Shown here in pieces: positions 55,901-64,000 of a stretch of 64,000 bases of DNA. The position numbers were made by a program, and so were the translations under genes. The stretch's first letter is position 1; the number at the start of each line of letters is the position of its first letter. The stretch is from Megamerina dolium (taxonomy: Eukaryota; Arthropoda; Insecta; Diptera; Megamerinidae). Where the stretch lies: positions 4,684,501-4,748,500 of the forward strand of contig OY978529.1 in assembly GCA_963854835.1 (NCBI GenBank), in the 5' to 3' direction. The notes under the pieces were generated by a model that had not been told where the DNA came from, made no database searches, and saw nothing but the letters and a program-made list of their open reading frames with translations.

Positions 55901-57075
55901 TCAAGTTTGATGACAATGTTTGATAATTTATAACTCGAAAAATGTTATAGCAAATGCACAATGTGTTGCCATTAAACAGCTGACCAGTGATAGCAATAGC
56001 GCGTGTATGCTGGCCACTACGCATGCGTGCCAACAGCTGCTGCATAGCACAGTATTACCATTACTGCTGTAACTGTTTGGTTGATGAAGTCATTAATCTT
56101 TAATTGCAAAACAAAGGGAAAAGGACATATTTCTTTGAGGAAAAAAATCAACAAATGTCAAATGCAATTTTTATTTCCTTTTTTCCGACTATTCACCACA
56201 AAAACAAAATCGAAACAAATTTTCGTTGATGTGACTGCATGCATACACAGGCTCAATGTTGTAGAGCTCAATATGAGTGACAGCTATCATCAATAAATTT
56301 CATAGAAATACATGCGCGAGTGTAATATATACGTGTCAGATACATTCGAAATCGGGATTGATGAAAGTCAAACTGCAACGCACCATTTACGCTGTGAGGA
56401 AATAACATATGAGTAGGTACATGCAACACGAGTCAACATGTATCGACTATATAGCATTTCTATTAATCGTTTCTTTGTTTAATTTATTATTGTATGCTTT
56501 TTTTTTTTTTTTGTCTCCCCATTTACCAAAAAAATTTGATTAATGTTAACAAATGCATTGGCAGATTATTTCCTTGATTGTGGTTCACGCGTACATGCGA
56601 TTAAAGTGTATACCATATTTATAATTTGTGACAATTCTGTCGTTGATCAAAATGACAATTTTAATGAACAAAATCCTATAAATATCCATTATGTTGTTCA
56701 ATCTACAATATATTGATTGCAATTTTTATTGCTTTTATTTCTTGCTTTGCTGAACAAACCAATTTGGATGAAAATTCCAAAAATTTCCTATAAGAATTTC
56801 TGTATTTTGTACTCTAGTGTTAAAGCAAAATTTGTTGTTTTTCTTGTAGTTCTGTGTAAATATTCTTGATGTCCTTTGAAGCAGATTCAATCAGCTTGAT
56901 AGAAGAGAACAATCTCTTCTAGCCACTAACTCAGGGAGCATTCTGCTGTCCTAAATAAGTTTCCATTCATCCCCAGGACCACTGACTTTTGTAGTTCGGT
57001 GGAACTGCAGGTAGAAAAGCCATTCACCACGATGTTCCCTTCAAGAGAAGACTGGGATGGCAAAATATATTGTAT
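55901..57075. other. spacer, no gene recognised
   Basis: A 71-codon ORF at 56081-56296 has no recognisable motif. T run at 56500-56513. From about 56870 the sequence becomes GC-richer and may be the decayed RT end of the following LINE. Confidence 0.4.
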
Positions 57076-57079
57076 CGGT

Positions 57080-57955
57080 AAGGTCGTCATATATACAGAT
57101 GTATCTAAACTACAGAGGCAAGTGGGAGGGGGTGCCTACTAGGCAAATGGAAGGAGCAAATGGAATGGAACCATTGTAGTGTATTTCACTCTGAAATCTT
57201 AGCCAACAAAGAAGCGCTATTAATCGTCAAGAAATATGCTCTGACCACAAAAAAATTAAATATCTACTCTGGCAGTCAGTCTGCTCTAAAATCATTGCAA
57301 TCAGCAAGACATTCATCCAAGACAATGATTGAATGTCATGAACTATTAACTGAGAGTTCGGAATATTTTAACATAACAAGGCAAGGTACGATAATGCCAC
57401 TACATCAGGACAAGGCGTTGGTCTCAATGACACTGACAACTTGCAAGTTACTAATAGATAGGTTTACCATCGATGTCGCCAACACGCGTTGGAGACAAAC
57501 CGCTAACTGTTTAACTCGTAGGCTAACGTGGCCGGAATGGAGCTTAAGCCGAACTAAGCTACTTTTGAAATGTAATAGGCTGGACACCAGAAGAACAATT
57601 GCGGTTCTAACTGGCCATTGCCTTATAGGTAGGCACGCAAATAGACTAGGGGCACCTTTTTACGACTATTGTAGAAGCTGTAAGGATGTTAAAGGTAAAG
57701 AAACTGTAAAACACCTTCTGTGCGGGTGTATGGCTCTGTGTAGGAGGAAGTTCAATACGCTCGGAATCGACTCTCTTGACAGCATCACGGAAGCTGCAAA
57801 TATAAAACTAACAAAGATTATTTCGTTCATTAAATTCACAGGACAGGACCCAGTGGGATTAGGATAAGCTTCAGTGGTATCACAATGGGCCTTCAAATGG
57901 ACTACGTGCTTCGCAGGACAGCCACCCTACTTACCTACCTACCTACCTTATTTTT
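57080..57955 (+). mobile_element. RNase H-bearing LINE (I/LOA-like) with 3' end
   Basis: VVIYTDVSKLQRQVGGGAY near 57085 (RNase H first Asp). A frameshift follows into a 235-codon ORF at 57160-57867: FHSEILANKEALLIV (Glu), LNIYSGSQSALKSLQSAR (third Asp replaced by Gly), decayed His/Asp region, WSLSRTKLLLKCNRLDTRRT, VLTGHCLIGRHANRLG, YCRSCKDVKGKETVKHLLCG (Cys/His knuckle). The 3' UTR GCTTCAGTGGTATCACAATG GGCCTT... ends in an ACCT tandem (57932-57948). Its UTR parallels the type ii SINE tail. RNase H is certainly inactive. Confidence 0.85.
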
Positions 57956-58199
57956 TATAACAAAGTGTAAAACATTATTAGCTTTTTAGATAATTCTTGG
58001 ACATATCTGTGTACAATATTGTATTATCAGAAAGGTTGTGATATAATTCGTTATAGCGTTGGTGTTACACTATCAATCCCATCGCAATCGGCTCAAGTGG
58101 AATATCTTTTGATAGCTGACAGTTCAAAGTTTATACATATTGAAAAGGTTCTTTACGTCCCTTGCTTCCTTCCTTCCTTCCTTCCATCAAATTAAATAT
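57956..58199. other. spacer
   Basis: TTCC repeat at 58166-58185; possibly the lost 5' end of the following mariner. Confidence 0.35.
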
Positions 58200-59215
58200 A
58201 GGTAAGCAAACTATCCACTTTCGCCAAATGTGAGCTTTTTAATCGCACATCCGCTAAGGGAAGAATTCACAACACGCTAAATCATTATCAGTCCCGTGGG
58301 TACTTTACCAAATATATTGCTGAAGGTTTTGATATTAGCAATGAGACTCTGAAACCAATTAAGATTAATGACGACGAAATAAAATCACAGACCAAACAAA
58401 ACTCACATGCGACAGCTCGTGGTATTGCGGAGACAATGAACACTCATGATTCGAGGTTAATGTAAGGTTATAGGTTAGGTTAGGTTATGCGGCTGCCCTC
58501 TATATGAGAAGACATACTTAGGCCAGTAAGGACCATTGTGATAGCACCGAGCTTCTCTTCCGATACTGTTGTGCTTGTTAAATTTGGACAGCATTAGAAG
58601 GGACCTATTTATATTAACCGGTTCGGAACCTCAAAATTCTGGGATATCACTCTTAACTTAGTTTTGTCACAGAGCTCTTTTAAGAAGCGTTTTTGGCAAA
58701 TTGTTATTGCCAGAGAAATTGCCAATTCTTGCACGCAGGTGGGTACCGTTCGGAAGGAAAGTCTTTTCGATACTAAATTTTGCTATGCTTCAGCCGCGGA
58801 TTGAACGCCAACGCACTAACCACTGAGCTATGGCTTCGTTGTAAAAAGGAAATAATTTGACAAAATCATTACGAAGAATGAAAATTGGATACTAAAGGAC
58901 AACTCTAAACTCACAAAAGCATAGTTTAATCAAGGGCATCCATGATGATCGAGTGCAAATCCAAATATTCATTCTAAGAACGTTTTACTGGTGGGATTTG
59001 AATGGAAATATTACCACGAGCATTTGGAACCTGAAGCTAAAAGTTATCAGTCCCTAATGATCGTGATACCCTGGAGGAGGGAAGACCATTTACGAGCCAA
59101 GGAAATGGAAAATAATATTGGTGCATGACAATGATCCTTCTCATATAGCAAACCCTACCCGAAAACTCATCCTTTCTGCAGGCGTATTCTCCAGATTAAT
59201 AATTAGATTCTACAA
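58200..59215 (+). pseudogene. mariner transposase relic (third lineage), split by SINE
   Basis: Left of the SINE: FDISNETLKPIKINDDEIKS and QNSHATARGIAETMNTHDSR, the helix-turn-helix linker. Right of it: KNENWILKDNSKLTKA near 58878 (the first catalytic Asp of GDEKW is Asn), NPNIHSKNVLLVGFEW, YHEHLEPEAKSYQS, then VHDNDPSHIANPTRKLILSA (second Asp) near 59125. The third Asp region is lost. It differs from the other mariners in the window. Confidence 0.8.
58458..58836 (-). mobile_element. tRNA-derived SINE, type ii tail, inserted in mariner
   Basis: Minus strand: GCCATAGCTCAGTGGTTAGT head (A box), then a small deletion removes the middle of the tRNA-like region before TTCAATCCGCGGCTGAAGCA. Body includes CACCTGCGTGCAAGAATTGG and GGCAATAACAATTTGCC, then TTCTAATGCTGTCCAAATTT. 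Tail is GGTCCTTACTGGCCTAAGTA ...AGAGGGCAGCCGCATAACCT AACCTAACCTAT. Confidence 0.9.
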
Positions 59216-59462
59216 ATTATTAACATCAATTCAGTCTCACTTGTCATAAAGCTCTTTCTCTCAAATCATTCATCTCTCAAATGGACTCAATTCAAATTTA
59301 AATGATTACTTTCGTTTCTATTTCCTTTAGAATTATTTTTTGTTACTATCGATTGCGCCACAAGAGTGTTAACTTTCGTAATGTAACATGCAACGCGTAT
59401 TAATACTATTTGTATGTATCGTTGATCCCTCTTATACATGCTATATGCAATGTACTAGTAAG
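59216..59462. other. spacer
   Basis: No supported feature. Confidence 0.35.
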
Positions 59463-59464
59463 TA

Positions 59465-60650
59465 CGAGGTCGGTCCGAGAACTACCCGACCTGACATATA
59501 GATGGAGGCAGCAGTTTAAAAAAAATTACTTGGCTAAAAAGTGGCAACCTTATAAAACATATGTTGTAAGTTTCAAGGCGCCACATTGTTTAGTATTTTT
59601 TTGGAGCCATCGAAAATTAACGACCTCAGTGAATTTGTAAACATGGAAGAAATTGGTCACCGTTATTTAATTCAATACTTTCATTTGAAAGGTCTCAATC
59701 CAACGAATATTAAAGCCGAATTAGATTCTACTCTGCGGGAGTTTGCTTCTTCGTTTCCGATCATAAAATATTGGGTGGCAGAATTTAAACGAGTTCTTAC
59801 GAGCTGCCAAGACGAACACCGTAGTGGTCGACCAATTGAGGTGGCCACGCCAGAAATGGGTAAGAAAATCCACAACATGGTATTGGGTGATCGCTGGCTG
59901 AAAGTGCGTGAGCGTGCTATACATTGTATATTGACGGAAAATTTGGACATGGAAGCCTCGTTTGCTCAGAATAGAACAAAAATAACATCGTGAAGATGTT
60001 TCTATAGAGTGTTTGGCGATAATTTACAGTAATAAAGCCGAGTTTTTGCATCGATTCGTAACCACGGATGAGATATGGGTCCACCATTTTACACCTGAGA
60101 CAAAGGAGCAGTCACAACAATGGACTGGAAGGGGGGAATCGTGTGCAAAGAAGCAGAATACAGTTCCATCTGCAGGTAAGATTATGGCGTCTGTCTTTTG
60201 GGATGTACTTGGGATAATTTTGATTGATTCTCTTCAAAAAGGAAAAACAATCAACGGCGTTTAAGTGATGAAATTAAAGAAAAAAGACCGCATTTGGCGA
60301 AAAAGAAAGTATTTCATCAAGACAATGGTCCAATTCACATATCCCCTATTTCGATGGCCAAAATCAATGAGTTATAGCTCGAATTGCTTCAACACGCACC
60401 TTATTGGCTAGTTTTAGCCCTTTCGGATTATTTTCTATTTCCCCAAATTTGGAAAAGTGGATTGATGGTAGAAGATTTGCAAACAATGAAGAGGTGGAGT
60501 CATACTATAAACAGAGTATCGAAGCTATATCGAATATCGCTGGGAAAAGTGTATAAAGCTAAAAGGTGATAATGTTAAGAATTAAAGAAAATTTTTCCTA
60601 AATTTGTTGTGTTTTCTTTGTTAGGTCGGGTAGTTCTGGGACCGTCCTCG
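59465..60650 (+). mobile_element. irritans-type mariner with both TIRs, defective
   Basis: 1186 bp between TA (59463-59464 and 60651-60652). Left CGAGGTCGGTCCGAGAACTA; right TAGTTCTGGGACCGTCCTCG. Transposase readings: an ORF at 59586-59993 (starting MEEIGHRYLIQYFHLKG at 59643) with IKYWVAEFKRVLTSCQDEHR and SGRPIEVATPEMGKKIH, the DNA-binding half. Then VTTDEIWVHHFTPETKEQSQ (first Asp near 60067), AGKIMASVFWDVLGIILIDS, VFHQDNGPIH (second Asp near 60320) and LALSDYFLF (third Asp), 34 residues after the second. About 6 disruptions, including a short deletion in the second helix-turn-helix. Confidence 0.9.
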
Positions 60651-60659
60651 TAACTAGCT

Positions 60660-61750
60660 GTTAATCTCCTGAGAAACTAAGCATAAATCAGACACATTAC
60701 ATTGCAATCGTAGTTGTTTATGTTGTGCTATGTTGTGAATTTGATTGGAGAGTACGACTATGTGATTTTTATCGATCTATCGATCGATCGATCGATCGAT
60801 CGTTTAAACGTTTTCAAATACATTGCCAATAATTTATTACATATGCTACTCACAATTGTTAAAACAGGGTGATTTCGCGAATACATGTACATATATTTTG
60901 CGTTTTAATTAATTTTCGACTTAACACAATCCTGTTGTATGCACGAATAGTTGAAGTGGTAAGAAATAAATGGATTGTATGTTGAATTTGCTGTACATAA
61001 ATATCATTTACAAACGATCGATTTGCTACCAAAATTGTATGCACGATTTTTGTGTGTGCAACCTAAGTTATGTCTTAAAGATCGTATCCTGTAGATGCAT
61101 GTATCGTACATAGAAAATGCGTTGCGCCACAAATACATATTCTCAATGTTGCAGAGAGAGAGCATCGTAAATTACATTGATACTCGTACAAGCAACAAAT
61201 TCAAGTATTCACTTTACGAAGAATACATTTTGCGAATACAATTCTGCATCGTAGAATTCACAGATGCCAATATGAAGAGTAGATATTTTGTTATCGATAT
61301 GTAACTACTTACGATGAGTAGATTCATACAACACACTCGTACACGAGTAGTACACACCACATTCGCCACAATTGCGAGTAACATACAAATTAAATGTTAT
61401 TTGTTTGGCACGATCATCATTAAAGATGTTCAACTGTTGCTCTTGCTGCTGTTGTTGTTATGGCAACTAAGTATTAGTACTTCTTTAACTATAGCACACG
61501 TGTTTATTTTTATTTGTCTCTTGTCATTAGACATGCATTTTGCTTTTGAATTTTCTAGTAGCAATGAAGTAAAATTTATTTAGTTTTAATTCTTTTTCTA
61601 CTTTTAGTCTGGGCTTCTGCATGTATCGTATGCTTTTAGATGATCTCTCAATGATAAATTAATGTAAATAATGATCAACTCATTCTAAGGGAAACAATGT
61701 ATTAAAGCTTAATACTATTCGGGAAGTTGAATTCAAACCTGTTCGCTATT
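60660..61750. other. AT-rich spacer
   Basis: ATCG tandem at 60777-60803, GA repeat near 61155, TGC/TTG repeat near 61436-61460. Several short ORFs without recognisable motifs. No gene called. Confidence 0.5.
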
Positions 61751-61754
61751 TGAT

Positions 61755-62580
61755 CAAAAAACAATCGTATGTGCCAAGCTTCGGCACTATAACTTTAAGG
61801 CTACTTGAGAAAATCACATTTGAGAACATAATTTTGTATGAGAGCTAGGTGTGATATTCACCCAAATTTACTCATATTCAAAGTCGTACATTTACTTATA
61901 AAACTAATCATATTTACCGAGTTTCAGCATAATAACTTTATATTTTCCTATGAAAACTGAGAAAATATTCATAGGGACGCAAATGTTTGTATGAGAAATT
62001 GGAGTATTTTTCATCCGATTTAGCCCATTTTTAAATATGTCTATTATTTGATAAATGCAAACTTGTACACCGAATTTCAGCTCGATATCTTAAAATTTTC
62101 GCTCGAAAAGCATGGAAATATACATTTGAAGACATACTTTTGTACTGGAGGTAGTCATGATTTCCATCCGATATGGCTCATTTTCAAACTAGCTCTTACA
62201 TTAGTGACTAGAATAGTATGTACTAAATTTCAAGTTGATAGTTTTATATTTTCGAATAAAAAGTGTAAAAACATCCATCCGCTAACGTACTTTTGTATGA
62301 CATGTAGTCCTGATTTTTATCTGATTACATTTATTTTCCATTATGGCTATTCTTTGTTTATATTAACTTCGTATACCAAGTTTCAGTTTGATAAGTTTAT
62401 ATTTTCGCACATAAAGTGTAAAAACATACATCTGGCAACGCACTTTTATATGGCAAGTATGCTGAATTTTCATAGGATTACACTCATTTTCCAATATACT
62501 AGTTCTGCGGTAGAATTAATGTTACATACAAAATTTTAGTTTAATAGCTTTATATATTCAGAGGAAATATGTGAAAATAT
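61755..62580 (+). repeat. 153-bp tandem repeat, about 5-6 units
   Basis: The phrase TACCRARTTTCAGYTYGATA marks units at about 61772, 61915, 62068, 62221, 62373 and 62527. The spacing is 153 bp after the first (143). Each unit also has an AAAACATACATYTG-type and a TACTTTTGTATGR-type segment. 153 is divisible by three, so a 163-codon ORF (62048-62539) runs through about three units with 51-residue periodicity (YTEFQLD, CTKFQVDSFIF, YTKFQFDKFIF). I regard the ORF as incidental. Confidence 0.8.
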
Positions 62581-63529
62581 ATAAAATTATTATTGCACTG
62601 CGACCATAGGTCTATTGTGCACCCCATCATGGGGTATTTCTCTAAGTCCAGCCAAATGGACTTCAGCAGCTTTTCCGGTATTATAAATTCCCAGAAATTT
62701 TTCTTTCTTATGTGCATAAGTGCTGGGCACTTTCCCAACACATGTTTTGCATCTCCTCCCATCGGCCAGTTTCGTTAGGTGATAATTCAGCCTTCAGTAT
62801 CCTGCCAATAATCCCGTGATGATTCTTATATTATTCTTGTTTAAACTGATACATTCCTCAAGCCGTTTTAGGTTATAGGTTCCTAAAAGTGTCTTGGATT
62901 GGGAGAACTCCGGTAGGTTTTCCCAGTATGATTGTCTTTCTGATTCTTCACTCCTTTTAAAGAGCATGGATAAAACTCCTTTGCCCAGACCACAGAAGAG
63001 TTCTGGACCTACAATGGGTATTGCTGCGCCCTTCCTGGCAAGCCTATCCGTTAGCTCGTTGCCTCCAACTCCAATATGTCCTGGTACCCAAAGGATCCAT
63101 AATTGGATATTTTCAACAAGTTTATTCAGCTTGTCAAGACATTCCCGCACCAGTTTAGATTTCATTTGGTTAGAGTTCAGTAGACAGACAGCAGCCTGAC
63201 TGTCTGTCCGGATTGCAATCCTTCTATTTCGATATTGGCACATGCTGTTGAAGTGGACACACCTGTCAATAGCGTATATTTCCGCTTGAAAGACATTAGT
63301 ATTGTTGTTACCTAAAAGCTCTGAGTATTTTATCCTCGTGCCTATCACTCCTGCTCCGGCCGCTTCATTAGTCAAGAAGCCGTCCATAAACCATGTTATC
63401 ATGTTTTGGTTTATCCCGTATGTTTCCCATTTGTTTTTATTACTGAGCTCTGTTTGGAATCGCTTAGTAAAGCTGAATTCCATATTCATTGCGTCCTTCG
63501 GCATTCCGTCTTCAGGATATTGCTTCATT
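62581..63529 (-). mobile_element. RNase H-bearing LINE (I/LOA-like), RNase H and C-terminus
   Basis: An ORF of 244 codons (62794-63528) holds a complete-looking RNase H: WFMDGFLTNEAAGAGVIG (Asp), VFQAEIYAIDRCVHFN (Glu), RRIAIRTDSQAAVCLLNS (Asp), LWILWVPGHIGVGGNELTDR (His and Asp). It degrades the RNA strand during element copying. ISLNKNNIRIITGLLAGY follows, then after one stop/frameshift AKHVLGKCPALMHIRKKNF, the C-terminal knuckle remains, to about 62590. RT remains are on the other side of the SINE at 63716. All four carboxylates are present, which is unusual in this window. Confidence 0.88.
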
Positions 63530-63715
63530 ACAAAAAAAAATTATGTGGCATTTAAAGCCCCGAAGGCTCATTGGCTGAGCTTCTATTCCATTACTGTTGT
63601 GCGTGTTAATTTTTGGACAGTATTAGAAGGAACCTACTTATTTTAGCCGGTTCCAAACGGCTGAACTCTTGTGACATCACTTTTTCTGAGCTTTGTCACA
63701 GACTTCTTTTATTAG
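63530..63715 (-). mobile_element. tRNA-derived SINE, 5'-truncated, type i tail, inserted in LINE
   Basis: Minus strand: GTCTGTGACAAAGCTCAGAA, AAAGTGATGTCACAAGAGTT, CAGCCGTTTGGAACCGGCTA, CCTTCTAATACTGTCC, AAGCTCAGCCAATGAGCCTT, CGGGGCTTTAAATGCCACAT, T run. The head is missing. It separates two parts of one LINE. Confidence 0.87.
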
Positions 63716-64000
63716 AACATCATATTTCTTGCGGTCCACCATTTGCCTAGTCCGCTATTAACAGCAGTCATTCTCATGATAGCCCTCTATGCTTAGGACT
63801 GGATGTGTGTGTGTAGAGGTGTAAGTTCCATGAGAACTTCCAATGATGCTGTTGGACATGTACGCATATGTCCTGTTATACATACGTATGCTAGTCTCTG
63901 AATCCTGCCGATTATGGTGATAACAGTTTGAAGCTTTATGCAGTTCTCCCAGAGGACAGCTCTGTAGCTTATCATAGGTCTAACGATTACAGTATATATC
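63716..64000 (-). pseudogene. RNase H-bearing LINE, RT C-terminal part
   Basis: MISYRAVLWENCIKLQTVIT, IGRIQRLAYVCITGHMRTCP, TASLEVLMELTPLHTHIQS, the RT thumb/connection region of I/LOA/R1-type elements, then a stop and RAIMRMTAVNSGLGKWWTAR. It precedes the RNase H at 63529 in the same orientation and runs off the window. Confidence 0.85.

Noticed and set aside
56081..56296. 71-codon ORF as a gene
   Set aside because: Basic and Phe-rich by composition only; no motif seen.
62048..62539. 163-codon ORF as a host gene
   Set aside because: It is the translation of a 153-bp tandem repeat; length divisible by three explains the open frame. Kept only as a finding.

Overview
The window looks like non-coding, transposon-packed DNA of a higher dipteran (Brachycera). 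Evidence: AT-rich sequence full of CA, CAA/TTG, CAG and GAT microsatellites; mariner-type transposases with DD34D and DD41D spacing; a DINE-1/HINE-like non-autonomous Helitron; Jockey-, RTE- and I/LOA-like non-LTR retrotransposons; and a tRNA-derived SINE. A tephritid fruit fly is my best guess, because DD41D 'rosa' elements were first described in Ceratitis. That is inference. I recognise no host protein-coding gene, rRNA, functional tRNA, CRISPR array or bacterial-type regulation.

Layout. 0-13 kb: mariner relic, a 5'-truncated RTE-like LINE with a perfect target-site duplication, a ~150-bp tandem repeat, a microsatellite block, two DD41D relics, an RTE-like reverse transcriptase, a DD34D mariner and the first HINE. 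13-24 kb: SINEs, an RNase H relic, two RTE-like copies in reverse, a HINE 3' end, a DD41D relic and a near full-length mariner. 24-30 kb: microsatellites, then an I/LOA-like LINE split by the second HINE, then a second ~150-bp repeat array. 30-40 kb: SINEs, a Jockey fragment abutting a DD41D fragment, a complete-ended DD41D element, an RNase H LINE, an RTE-like copy and a mariner deletion derivative. 40-52 kb: an RTE-like copy with an inverted 5' part, SINEs, mariners with both ends, an RTE-like copy carrying a nested insertion, a TTAA-flanked MITE candidate and an RNase H LINE. 52-64 kb: microsatellites, a palindrome-bearing degenerate satellite split by a SINE, an RNase H LINE whose 3' end resembles a SINE tail, a mariner interrupted by a SINE, another complete-ended mariner, a 153-bp tandem repeat and an RNase H LINE split by a SINE.

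How the parts relate. Nearly every coding fragment is broken by stops, frameshifts, deletions or later insertions, so this is a layered transposon graveyard. The SINE has at least two tail types. One type matches the 3' end of the RNase H LINE at 57.1-57.95 kb, which points to the LINE machinery that mobilised it. Nested insertions give relative ages: HINE after the I/LOA-like LINE (26.2-27.8 kb), SINE after mariner (58.5 kb), SINE after LINE (63.5 kb), SINE after satellite (54.2 kb), and one LINE after another (49.9-50.3 kb). Microsatellite-rich stretches between these islands are probably the older host sequence, perhaps intron or intergenic DNA.
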